Shown: one piece after another, positions 1-7,813 of the stretch
How the letters are laid out: every line of letters starts with the position of its first letter
Numbering within the stretch: position 1 is the first letter of the stretch
Assembly: GCA_048268885.1 (NCBI GenBank)
Contig: JBLWUP010000028.1
Location: 1 to 64,000 of the forward strand
Reading direction: 5' to 3'
DNA length: 64,000 bases
Source: Pelagibius sp048268885
GTDB lineage: Bacteria; Pseudomonadota; Alphaproteobacteria; Kiloniellales; Kiloniellaceae
The notes under the pieces: generated by a model
What the model was told of the DNA's origin: nothing
The model's input: the letters and a program-made list of their open reading frames with translations, nothing else
The model's database searches: none
Position numbers and translations under genes: made by a program

Positions 1-128
1 ACTGGTACATGGACGGCAAGATCAACATCGACGACCTGATTACCCACACCATGCCCCTCGACGAGATCAACAAGGGCTTCGACCTCATGCACGAGGGCAA
101 GTCCATCCGCTCGGTGGTGGTTTACTAA
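1..128 (+). CDS. frmA: S-(hydroxymethyl)glutathione dehydrogenase, C-terminal end (partial)
   Basis: Only the last 41 codons are present, in the frame starting at base 3 and ending with TAA at 126-128. The peptide ends in the block PLDEINKGFDLMHEGKSIRS followed by VVVY, which is the typical C-terminus of class III zinc alcohol dehydrogenases. These enzymes oxidise S-hydroxymethylglutathione, the formaldehyde-glutathione adduct, to S-formylglutathione with NAD. The next gene encodes the enzyme for the following step, which supports the call. The gene is cut by the window edge, so the zinc and NAD sites cannot be seen. Confidence 0.88.
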   Translation, partial: WYMDGKINIDDLITHTMPLDEINKGFDLMHEGKSIRSVVVY

Positions 129-231
129 AGCAGTTGCGGTCTGCCGGAGGACGCGGTGCGCCGGGCGGCGCCCGCTTCCTCCGGGGAAGCCGGAAAGCCG
201 TGCACTCATGGAGCGTTGCTGACAGCAACGG

Positions 232-1131
232 ATGTTCACAATGCCAGAGGTTGTTAGTGCCGGAGCACGGCACGGAGTTTCGTCAACGAGCCCATTCGAG
301 GAAGTGGCGAGCGCGCAGAGCTTTGGCGGGACACAGCTGACCCTTGCGCACGACAGCGAGGTGACCGGCACCCGGATGCAGCTCAGCGTCTACCTGCCGC
401 CGGCCGCCAAGACCGAGGCCGTACCGGTGGTCTATTACCTGTCCGGGCTGACCTGTACCGAGGAGAACTTCACCGTCAAGGCGGGCGCGCAGCGCATGGC
501 GGCGGAATGCGGCCTCATCGTGGTGGCGCCGGATACCTCGCCGCGCGGCGACGGCGTGGCCAACGCGCCGGACTACGACCTGGGCCAGGGCGCCGGCTTC
601 TACGTCGACTCGGTGATGGAACCCTGGTCCAAGCACTTCAAGATGTATTCCTACATCACCGAGGAGCTGCCCGGCCTGATCGCCGGCGCCTTTCCGGTTA
701 AGGAAGGGGCCGCCGGGATCTTCGGCCATTCCATGGGCGGCCACGGCGCCCTGACCCTGGCGCTGCGCCATCCCGATCTCTTCAAGTCCGTCTCGGCCTT
801 CGCGCCCATCGTCGCTCCCAGCCAGGTGCCTTGGGGGCGCAAGGCCTTCAGTGCCTACCTGGGCCCCGACGAGGACGTCTGGCGCGAACACGATGCCTGC
901 TACCTGCTGCGGGAGCGCAAATTCTCGACCCAGATCCTGGTCGACCAGGGCGACGCGGATCCCTTCCTGGAAGAGCAGCTGCAGACCTGGCGTCTGGTGG
1001 CGGTGCTGAAGGAGACCGGGCAGTCGGCCAAGGTGCGCATGCAGCACGGCTACGACCATTCCTACTACTTCATCGCGACCTTCATCGACGACCACCTGCG
1101 TCACCACGCGCGCATCCTGAAGGCACTGTAG
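232..1131 (+). CDS. fghA: S-formylglutathione hydrolase
   Basis: This 299-residue alpha/beta hydrolase (esterase D family) hydrolyses S-formylglutathione to formate and glutathione in the cytoplasm. The nucleophile elbow GHSMGGHGAL lies near residue 167. The acid is in DQGDADPF near 238 and the histidine in HGYDHSYYF near 272. Family members usually start about 20 residues later, at the SFGGTQ block, so the first codons may not all be translated. ATGs occur at 232 and 241, neither with a clear Shine-Dalgarno. A perfect 6-bp hairpin (215-229, stems GTTGCT/AGCAAC) precedes the start. It follows the formaldehyde dehydrogenase by 103 bases, as expected for a formaldehyde detoxification operon, and converges on the XoxF cluster. 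Confidence 0.93.
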   Translation: MFTMPEVVSAGARHGVSSTSPFEEVASAQSFGGTQLTLAHDSEVTGTRMQLSVYLPPAAKTEAVPVVYYLSGLTCTEENFTVKAGAQRMAAECGLIVVAPDTSPRGDGVANAPDYDLGQGAGFYVDSVMEPWSKHFKMYSYITEELPGLIAGAFPVKEGAAGIFGHSMGGHGALTLALRHPDLFKSVSAFAPIVAPSQVPWGRKAFSAYLGPDEDVWREHDACYLLRERKFSTQILVDQGDADPFLEEQLQTWRLVAVLKETGQSAKVRMQHGYDHSYYFIATFIDDHLRHHARILKAL

Positions 1132-1194
1132 TCGAGGCTCCCCCACTTCGCTATGTCACCCTCGGGCTTGTCCCGGGGGTGTCTCCGCTCACCT

Positions 1195-1317
1195 GTCGTC
1201 CCGGGACTTGTCCCCGGGACCCATCGGCCTCACCTCGTGACCGCCCGTTCCGAACCGATCTCCAGAGCTGATGAGGTGGCTGGGGCATTGGGTCCCGGCA
1301 ACAAGTGCCGGGACGAC
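1195..1317. repeat. Imperfect inverted repeat (REP-like intergenic palindrome)
   Basis: Two arms of about 42-45 bases, 1195-1236 and 1273-1317, are imperfect reverse complements. Each contains a GTCCCGGNANNNGTNCCGGGAC-type core and ends in CACCTC/GAGGTG. A third partial copy of the core lies at about 1155-1182. The block fills the gap between the convergent fghA and ABC permease genes and could act as a bidirectional terminator. GC-rich palindromes of the CCCGGG...CCCGGGACCCA kind are common dispersed intergenic repeats in alphaproteobacteria; that this one is dispersed in this genome is inference. Confidence 0.6.
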
Positions 1318-1372
1318 GTGGTCACGGATGGCAAAAAAAGGCCGCCCCTGACGGAGAGCCGAACGCCTGAAT

Positions 1373-2181
1373 TCACCCACCGCCGCCGGCGCGGCCCGCG
1401 GCCGGGCCGCCGCGCGCCGGGGTGTAGCCGATGAGCGCCGCCGCGCCGAAGACCAGCAGGGTGCCGACCACCACCGCGAAGGCAAGGCCGTTGAACTGCA
1501 GGTACAGGCTGGAGCGCACCAGCTCCACGATGTAGGTGAAGGGGTTGAAGCGACAGAGCTCGTAGAGCGTCACGCTGCCCTCGCGCACCCGCCACAGCGG
1601 GTAGAGCGCGGAAGACATGAAGAACATCGGAAAGATCAGGAAGTTCATCACCCCGGCGAAGTTCTCCAACTGGCGGATGCGCGAGGAGAGGAACATGCCC
1701 AGCGCCGAAAGGGTGAGGCCGGTGACGATGAGGACCGGCAGCAGGGGCAGGAGCCCTGCCGGCGGGATCTCGGTGCCGCAGAGCGCGGCGATGGCCAGGA
1801 AGGCGTAGACCTGGATGATGGAGACCGCGGTGCCGGAGAGCATGCGCGCCAGCAGCAGGTAGCCGCGCGGCAGGGGGGTCGACAGCAGCACCCGCATGGA
1901 GCCCATCTCGCGGTCGTAGACCATGGAAAGCGAGTTCTGCATGCCGTTGAACAGCTGGATCAGGCCGATCAGCCCCGGCACCACGTAGACGTCGTAGGTG
2001 ATGTAGGTCTCGTAGGGCGGAATGATCGAGAGGCCGAGGGTGGCGCGGAAGCCGGCCGCAAAGACCAGCAGCCAGACCAGCGGGCGCACCAGGGCGGCGA
2101 AGAAGCGTTCGCGCTGCTGCACGAAGCGCAGCAGCTCGCGCCACAGGATGGCCAGGAAGGCGCGGCCGGCGTGGGCGGGGC

Positions 2182-2185
<4 letters not shown>
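1373..2185 (-). CDS. ABC-2 type permease, PQQ-dehydrogenase-associated
   Basis: This 270-residue integral membrane protein of the ABC-2 family has about six hydrophobic segments and a conserved cytoplasmic block SLSMVYDREMGSMRVLLSTP. The ATG at 2183-2185 overlaps the TGA of the upstream ATPase gene (ATGA), so the pair is translationally coupled. Pairs like this occur with quinoprotein alcohol dehydrogenases, and homologues (LutF in Methylorubrum, PedC in Pseudomonas) are linked to lanthanide uptake or handling. Placement beside xoxF supports that family. The low-complexity Gly/Ala/Arg tail is unusual. Transport direction and substrate cannot be read from sequence. Confidence 0.85.
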
Positions 2186-3024
<839 letters not shown>

Positions 3025-3074
3025 TACCCACTCCCTCTTGCGCGCCGCGGTTCTTCGCCGCAGTCGCCTCTGCA

Positions 3075-3593
3075 TCACTTGGTGGCGGAGGTAAGTATCT
3101 GAGTTTTCAGAAGGTACTTCAATCCATGCTGCCAACTTTCGTCGGTATTGCCGCGAATGCTGACGCTCTTCTCGCCCAGCAGCTGGCCGCTGTCGGCATC
3201 GCGTACCGCCAGGGTGATGTAGAGAATGAGGGTGGAAATCTTGTAGACGTAGCCGCTGACCGAGCGCTCGGCGCCGAGTTCGTGGGCCAGCTTGGTTTCG
3301 CAACCGTTGCAGCTGTAAAGCGCGGGCAGCTTGTCCAGACGCGCGTGCAAGGGCGCAGTGTCCACCAACTCCATGTCGTCGCGTTCAGCCACGATTTCCC
3401 GCAGCAGACCGGAGAGCTGCGCCAGGCGCTCGATTTCCGCCGGGTCGCGGCCGCGCATCTCGCCTTCCAGGCTGGTGTCGTAGAGTTCCAGGTCGAAGAC
3501 GGCGACCTTCACCGCTGCGGCCGCCGTTGCCGGCGGTGCCGACAGTCCCAGAAGCAGCGCGAGGGCGGCGACGCCTAACGGCAGACGGCTCAA
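3075..3593 (-). CDS. DUF3280/DUF2380 family secreted protein
   Basis: The 172-residue protein has a hydrophobic signal segment (LPLGVAALALLLGLSAPPA) followed by a domain starting VKVAVFDLELYDTSLEG. A CxxC pair occurs in YSCNGCETK. I place the start at TTG 3593, which overlaps the TGA of the SoxYZ gene (TTGA); the only ATG upstream lies deep inside SoxYZ. Proteins of this family recur in quinoprotein dehydrogenase clusters but have no established activity. They resemble the beta-sheet domain of lipoprotein-like periplasmic proteins. The CxxC suggests redox or metal contact with the neighbouring Sox-like relay; this is inference. Confidence 0.75.
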   Translation of the reverse strand: MSRLPLGVAALALLLGLSAPPATAAAAVKVAVFDLELYDTSLEGEMRGRDPAEIERLAQLSGLLREIVAERDDMELVDTAPLHARLDKLPALYSCNGCETKLAHELGAERSVSGYVYKISTLILYITLAVRDADSGQLLGEKSVSIRGNTDESWQHGLKYLLKTQILTSATK

Positions 3594-4441
3594 GAAGACG
3601 GCTCCACCTGGATCGGCCAGGATTGCTCGAAGACCTTGTCCTCGGAATCGACGACCTTGGCGTGCAGCACCGCCGGGCCCTCCGGCTTCACGAAAAAGCG
3701 GAAGGTCGGGTTCTCGCTGATCGAGATGTCGCCGTCGAAGCGCAGGATCTCGCGGTCCCCCAGGCTCAGCTCGATGCTGCGGACGTAGTGGGCGGGGATC
3801 CACAGCTGCGAGACTTGGTCCTGTTGAAAGCCGGAGTAGTTCGGGTGGCTCACCTGGAACTGGACCTCGGAGGTCTCGTTCGGATGCCAGTCGCCGAGCT
3901 GGCGCAGCTTCATCTTGCCCATGCGCGCCATGGCCGCCTCCTGATCGCTGGAGGCCGGCGCCGAGCAGCCGCCCGAGGCCTTCACGTACTCTGCGGCCAT
4001 GTAGAGCGTGCCGTCGTTGGTCTCCGCGATGGCGCGGATGTTGGTGTAGGCGTTGACCCGCACGCGCGTCGAGATGCTGGCGATGCCGTTGTCCGGGGAG
4101 AAGTGGAAGGTGCCCACGATCGGGGCCGGGTTCTCATCGACGATCAGGGTCAGGCTGCGGATATAGCGCTCCGCCGACTGCGGGATCCTGGCGGTCACAG
4201 TGATCGGCACGGTGGAGGCGTCGAGGGCCCGGTAGGGCGCTTCCAATTGGATGACACCGGCGGCGGGTTCGAAAGTCTGCCCGGGCGCGTAAAGCTCGGC
4301 GCGGATGTCGTCCCAGGCGGTGTTCTCAGCCCTGGCGGCGTCGGCGAAGGCGATGATCGCCGCGCCCAGCAGAATCGCTGCCGCCATGACGGCATGGGGA
4401 AAGGCGTAGGTCAGTCGTGATGTCGCGGTGCGGTTCATCAT
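3590..4441 (-). CDS. Quinoprotein dehydrogenase-associated SoxYZ-like carrier
   Basis: This 283-residue periplasmic protein has a signal peptide ending near ADAARA, a SoxY-like domain and a SoxZ-like domain fused in one chain. The SoxY-type carrier cysteine is in KASGGCSAP near residue 157; unlike true SoxY the GGC is internal, followed directly by the SoxZ part (KMKLRQLGDWHPNETSE onward). The start is ATG 4441, overlapping the TGA of the metallohydrolase gene. In PQQ clusters this protein is thought to form a relay with a SoxH-like metallohydrolase and a rhodanese, all present here. The bound group is unknown. No other sox gene is in the window, so thiosulfate oxidation is unlikely. Confidence 0.87.
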   Translation of the reverse strand: MMNRTATSRLTYAFPHAVMAAAILLGAAIIAFADAARAENTAWDDIRAELYAPGQTFEPAAGVIQLEAPYRALDASTVPITVTARIPQSAERYIRSLTLIVDENPAPIVGTFHFSPDNGIASISTRVRVNAYTNIRAIAETNDGTLYMAAEYVKASGGCSAPASSDQEAAMARMGKMKLRQLGDWHPNETSEVQFQVSHPNYSGFQQDQVSQLWIPAHYVRSIELSLGDREILRFDGDISISENPTFRFFVKPEGPAVLHAKVVDSEDKVFEQSWPIQVEPSS

Positions 4442-5556
4442 TCCCACTCCAGTTCGGTATAGGCGCCGACGATGTTGCGCCCGTGATTATGCTCGAAGAC
4501 CTGCCAGTTCTCCGGGTTGTCGCCGCCCAGGCGCGCCAGGGTCGCGGGGATGTCCAGCCCGTCCTGGATGGCCTGGCGTACGCCGTCGCGGAGGGTCTCC
4601 AGGTAGCGGCGCTCGCTGGCCAGGGCGGCGCGGCCGTCGCTGACCGGCCCGTGTCCCGGAATGATTCTTTGGACGGCCGCGGGCAGCAGTTCGTCCAGGA
4701 CCGCCAGCCAGCCGAGGAGGCTGCCGTCCAGGGTCGGCAGGCGTTCGGCGAAAATCAGGTCGCCGGTCCACAGGCTGCCGGTCTTCACATCGAAGACCGT
4801 CAGGTCGGTGTTGGTGTGGGCGGTCCGCCAGGCCTTGATGCGCAGGGGGCGCTTGCCGAGGTCGACCTCAAGCACGTCGTCGACGGTTTCCGCCGGCGGC
4901 GTGATCACGGTGCCGGCGAAGTCAGGGCAGATGCCGGTCAGCAGCTTGCTGTAGAACGGACCGCGCTCGGCCAGGGCGCGGGGCAGGTTCCTGTGGCCGA
5001 TGGAACGCAGCGGCAGATCGGCGAAGGCGCTGGCCCCGAAGCTGTGGTCGAAGTGAACGTGGGTGGTGAAGAGATGCGTGATCGGCTTGTCGGTGACGGC
5101 GGCGACGGCTTCGCGCAGGGCGAGGCCCTGGCGGTGGGTGGTGCCGCTGTCGACGACGGCGACGCCGTCCTCGCCGACGATGAAACCGATGTTGGCGATG
5201 GCGCCGCAGTTGGCGGCGGTCACCTCTTCGTGCAGGCCGAAGCGGGCGAAGATCCCTTCGGCCACCTCGCGAAAGGGCAGGGCCCTATCGGGTGCCGTGG
5301 TGGTCGCCGCTTCGGCCGCGGTGATTGAGACGGCGGTGACTGAGGCCGCGGCGGGCAGCAACAGGCCGGCGATCATGCCGGCCAGGGTCGCGCGGCCACC
5401 GGCGCGCAGCAGGGCGCGCCGCGTTACCGGCGGAACGAGGGGCGTGGGGCTGCTTAGATGCTGGAGCCCATGCGCGCGCAGGTGAACCGCCGGATTCGCC
5501 AATCCGGTTCGTGCGTGGCCCATTCGACCACGTTGAGCTGAGCCATGACTGAACAT
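4438..5556 (-). CDS. Quinoprotein relay system zinc metallohydrolase (MBL fold)
   Basis: The metallo-beta-lactamase core is clear: HVHFDH (HxHxDH) in THLFTTHVHFDHSFG, VDSGT, a DLIFAERLP segment and the GHGP histidine block. A twin-arginine-like leader (TRRALLRAGG followed by a hydrophobic stretch) suggests periplasmic export. It belongs to the SoxH-related family that accompanies SoxYZ-like carriers in PQQ dehydrogenase loci. The start is uncertain. Between ATG 5523 and an internal ATG at 5376 there is no good start, and the leader lies upstream of 5376. The 5' end therefore overlaps the small gene at 5454-5651. I give the longest plausible start, which has a weak GAGA upstream. Confidence 0.82.
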   Translation of the reverse strand: MFSHGSAQRGRMGHARTGLANPAVHLRAHGLQHLSSPTPLVPPVTRRALLRAGGRATLAGMIAGLLLPAAASVTAVSITAAEAATTTAPDRALPFREVAEGIFARFGLHEEVTAANCGAIANIGFIVGEDGVAVVDSGTTHRQGLALREAVAAVTDKPITHLFTTHVHFDHSFGASAFADLPLRSIGHRNLPRALAERGPFYSKLLTGICPDFAGTVITPPAETVDDVLEVDLGKRPLRIKAWRTAHTNTDLTVFDVKTGSLWTGDLIFAERLPTLDGSLLGWLAVLDELLPAAVQRIIPGHGPVSDGRAALASERRYLETLRDGVRQAIQDGLDIPATLARLGGDNPENWQVFEHNHGRNIVGAYTELEWE

Positions 5557-5651
5557 TGGTGCAGCGTCTCGTAGTGGTACAGCGGTACTTCGAACGTCTT
5601 GCAGTCAGCGGGGCTGGCAGCCAGGCAGGCGACGATCAGAACTTCAAACAT
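5454..5651 (-). CDS. Small cysteine-containing protein of the xox cluster
   Basis: This 65-residue protein has a strong GGAG 7 bases before the ATG at 5651. Four cysteines occur at about residues 9, 17, 33 and 58, and the C-terminal half has the pattern WATHEPDWRIRRFTC. Small proteins with a similar Cys spacing and a WRI-R---C ending occur near quinoprotein dehydrogenases, but I know no function. The 3' end overlaps the predicted 5' end of the metallohydrolase by up to about 100 bases in another frame. No convincing signal peptide is seen, though the first 12 residues are hydrophobic. Confidence 0.7.
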   Translation of the reverse strand: MFEVLIVACLAASPADCKTFEVPLYHYETLHQCSVMAQLNVVEWATHEPDWRIRRFTCARMGSSI

Positions 5652-5737
5652 GAAATCTCCACCTCAAATCTGGGGCGCGGGCCGCTCGCAGATCGAGGCG
5701 GGATGCGCGCCGTGGTCATATCCATGACGCAGCATCC

Positions 5738-5763
5738 TAATCAAAAGGCCTAAATATTGATTA
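5738..5763. promoter_or_regulatory. Short AT-rich inverted repeat upstream of the small xox gene
   Basis: TAATCA (5738-5743) and TGATTA (5758-5763) form an inverted repeat in an otherwise GC-rich region, overlapping two AAAGGCC direct repeats. It lies in the 175-base gap between the XoxJ fusion gene and the 65-residue gene, both on the minus strand. On that strand TTGATT, 17 bases, ATATGA resembles a weak sigma-70 promoter. It could give the downstream part of the cluster its own transcript. The match is weak. Confidence 0.3.
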
Positions 5764-5826
5764 AAGGCCGTAGGAGTTGCGTCACTGCCGCACTCCTCCC
5801 AGATCGAATCGTCGCTCAAGGCGCTT

Positions 5827-7173
5827 CTAAGGGCGCCATGGTGTCACCAAATCCCCTTCCATTCCAGCCTCTCGCCAAGCGGTTACACCGCCTGGAAACC
5901 AGACAACATTCCTATATCCGTAGCTAAGTATCCGTTTTGCCGCGTTCCACGACATCCAGCACTGGGGCTCGCAAAACATCACAATTGTGCGATTCTTGTC
6001 GCCGGCGAGGCTTTCGAGCTCTTTCCGGAACGCCATTTCCTCCGATTCGTCGAGCCGGCCGAATCCCATGTTGGCCAGCCAGACCGCCCCTTTGAGGGTG
6101 TCGCGGGTCGGGTCGCGCCAGATCGACCCTTCGGGACGCTTGGCCGGTTTGCGCTGGGTCGGCATGACGTCGATCAGCAGCACGTCTTCCTTGGCCATGA
6201 GGTCCTGCAGCGCGGCCACGTCCACCGTCCGTGCGCCCGTCAGGGCGGCCGGCACCGGCGCGCGGTAGTCGTCCATCCGGTAGCCGTCGGGCTCGGCGGC
6301 GAAGGTCTCGGTCGCATCGATGCTGGCTTTGTGCAGCAAATGGCCCTGGTCGTCGAGCAGCGGCACGCCGTAGCTCGCGAGAATGGCCTCGATCTCGTCC
6401 TTGCGCTTTTCCAGGATGCCGTTCAGCAGGTGCTTCCAGTCCGGCTCGTTGTAGCGGATGCCCATGGAAATCCGGTAGTCGAGGCGCTCGTGGCCGGGAT
6501 CGGGGGCCAGCGGCGTGATCACCAGCGACGGCGCCAGCTCCTTCACCCAGTAGCCGGCCAACGGCCCCCAGGCGAGGGCGGCGTCGATCTCGCCCTTGGC
6601 CACGTCCTCGACCATGGCACGGGCCGGCTTTTCGAGCCGGGTGTCGACGATCAGGCGATAGGGCTTGGCGCGGGCCAGCAGTCCGTGGCGCGCGGCCAGG
6701 GTCGCCACCGGCGTGCGCGGCTGGATACCCAGCCTCTGGTCCTTGAAGGCCGGATCGTCGAGCCGGCCGCCGTCCTGCAGCTTCAGATCGTCACGATGCA
6801 CGATGACGTAGCTGGAACGGTAATAGGGATTGGTGTTCTGCATCAGCTCGTTGGTGGTGGCGACCCCGATGATCAGGTCGCAGCGCTTGGCCGCCAGGGT
6901 CATGCGCACGAAGCCGATGGTCTGCGGAAACCAAGTGTATTCCAAGGGAACGCCCAGGTCGCCGGCGATCAGTTTGGCGATCTTGTTCTCGAAGCCTTCG
7001 CCCTGCTCGTTGGAGTAGGGCAGGTTGCCGGGGTCGGCGCAGACCCGGAGCTTGCTGCGGTCGACGACCTCGCCGGTTGCGGCAGATCCCTGTTCCGCGG
7101 TCCCGGCCACCGCCGCCAGGGCGAGGCAGAGACCGCAGAAACGGGAAAACCGCGAACGCAGCGCAGCGGTCAT
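5827..7173 (-). CDS. xoxJ: XoxJ-like periplasmic binding protein fused to a CXXXCW rhodanese domain
   Basis: This 448-residue secreted protein has two parts. Residues about 30-280 are a family 3-type solute-binding domain (RVCADPGNLPYSNEQGEGFE, then GVATTNELMQNT), as in MoxJ/XoxJ proteins that bind methanol dehydrogenase. Residues about 300-448 are a rhodanese-like domain with the PQQ-catabolism motif CEPQCW near 399-404 and WFPGGVTAW. These two modules are normally separate genes. I chose ATG 7173, which overlaps the TGA of xoxG (ATGA), over the ATG 15 bases upstream. It is co-transcribed with xoxG. The two motif cysteines make a persulfide or redox role plausible, perhaps with the SoxYZ-like carrier. 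Confidence 0.9.
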   Translation of the reverse strand: MTAALRSRFSRFCGLCLALAAVAGTAEQGSAATGEVVDRSKLRVCADPGNLPYSNEQGEGFENKIAKLIAGDLGVPLEYTWFPQTIGFVRMTLAAKRCDLIIGVATTNELMQNTNPYYRSSYVIVHRDDLKLQDGGRLDDPAFKDQRLGIQPRTPVATLAARHGLLARAKPYRLIVDTRLEKPARAMVEDVAKGEIDAALAWGPLAGYWVKELAPSLVITPLAPDPGHERLDYRISMGIRYNEPDWKHLLNGILEKRKDEIEAILASYGVPLLDDQGHLLHKASIDATETFAAEPDGYRMDDYRAPVPAALTGARTVDVAALQDLMAKEDVLLIDVMPTQRKPAKRPEGSIWRDPTRDTLKGAVWLANMGFGRLDESEEMAFRKELESLAGDKNRTIVMFCEPQCWMSWNAAKRILSYGYRNVVWFPGGVTAWREAGMEGDLVTPWRP

Positions 7174-7655
7174 TGACTGGCTTTCCACTCCTGGAAAACG
7201 GGGTCCTCGTCAGCCTTCAGACGCTTCGGCCGGCCGCGTCCGACCTTGTCGTCGGCACGGGCTTTCAAGTAGGCGTAGATGTGATCGATGTAGAGCATCA
7301 CGTCGGCGGCCTCGGCGAAGCCCGGCATGACCGACTCCTTGCCGGCGGAGAGGTTCTCCCGGCCATTGACCACCACGTCGAGGAACTCGTCGTAGGTCAT
7401 TACCTGCATAGAGTCCTTCAGCGCCGGGGCATAGGAACTGCCCATGGCATCGGGGCCGTGGCAGACGTGGCAGAAGGAATGATAGCGGCGAAAGCCGTTG
7501 TAGGTGCCGTAGTCGACCTTGCCGTCCTTGATGATGTAGGGCTGGTCGACCCAGTCGACCTCGCTGTTTTGGGCCGTGGCGGGGCTGCTGCAGGCTAGGG
7601 TGATGGCCATCATGGCACTGCTCGCCAGCGACAGCGTCGTCTTCCATGAACGCAT
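7170..7655 (-). CDS. xoxG: Cytochrome c, XoxG-type electron acceptor
   Basis: This 161-residue periplasmic cytochrome has a signal peptide (about residues 1-28), one haem motif CHVCH near residue 60 and a probable axial methionine in SVMPGF near 107. It belongs to the methanol-metabolism c-type cytochromes and is expected to accept electrons from XoxF. It lies 158 bases downstream of xoxF on the same strand and is coupled to xoxJ. The C-terminal tail is basic (RGRPKRLK) and may help docking. ATG 7655 is used. Confidence 0.9.
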   Translation of the reverse strand: MRSWKTTLSLASSAMMAITLACSSPATAQNSEVDWVDQPYIIKDGKVDYGTYNGFRRYHSFCHVCHGPDAMGSSYAPALKDSMQVMTYDEFLDVVVNGRENLSAGKESVMPGFAEAADVMLYIDHIYAYLKARADDKVGRGRPKRLKADEDPVFQEWKASQ

Positions 7656-7744
7656 TAAATCTCGACTCCCAAGGATATGTTGCTACCGGTGCGTCTTGCG
7701 CCGATTCGGGGCGGGCTTTCTTTGCGGCCCTGTCCCCAGAAGGA

Positions 7745-7773
7745 TGCGGGCCGATGGAAATCATCGGCCCGCA
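7745..7773 (-). terminator. Perfect 12-bp stem-loop between xoxF and xoxG
   Basis: TGCGGGCCGATG (7745-7756) pairs with CATCGGCCCGCA (7762-7773) around a 5-base loop. It lies 40 bases after the xoxF stop and has no U-run on the minus strand. It therefore looks like a 3'-end stabiliser or partial terminator that would leave xoxF mRNA more abundant than xoxG-xoxJ. Confidence 0.7.
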
Positions 7774-7813
7774 GAGGTGTTCTAAACTTCAGGACTTTAT
7801 CACAGGGAGGCCT

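Noticed and set aside
3025..3303. In-frame extension upstream of the xox-cluster ATPase
   Set aside because: It overlaps the DUF3280 gene in another frame and lacks family similarity, while ATG 3024 has a good ribosome-binding site.
3590..4441. Thiosulfate-oxidising Sox system
   Set aside because: Only a fused SoxYZ-like carrier is present; SoxA, SoxX, SoxB, SoxC and SoxD are absent and the context is PQQ dehydrogenase.
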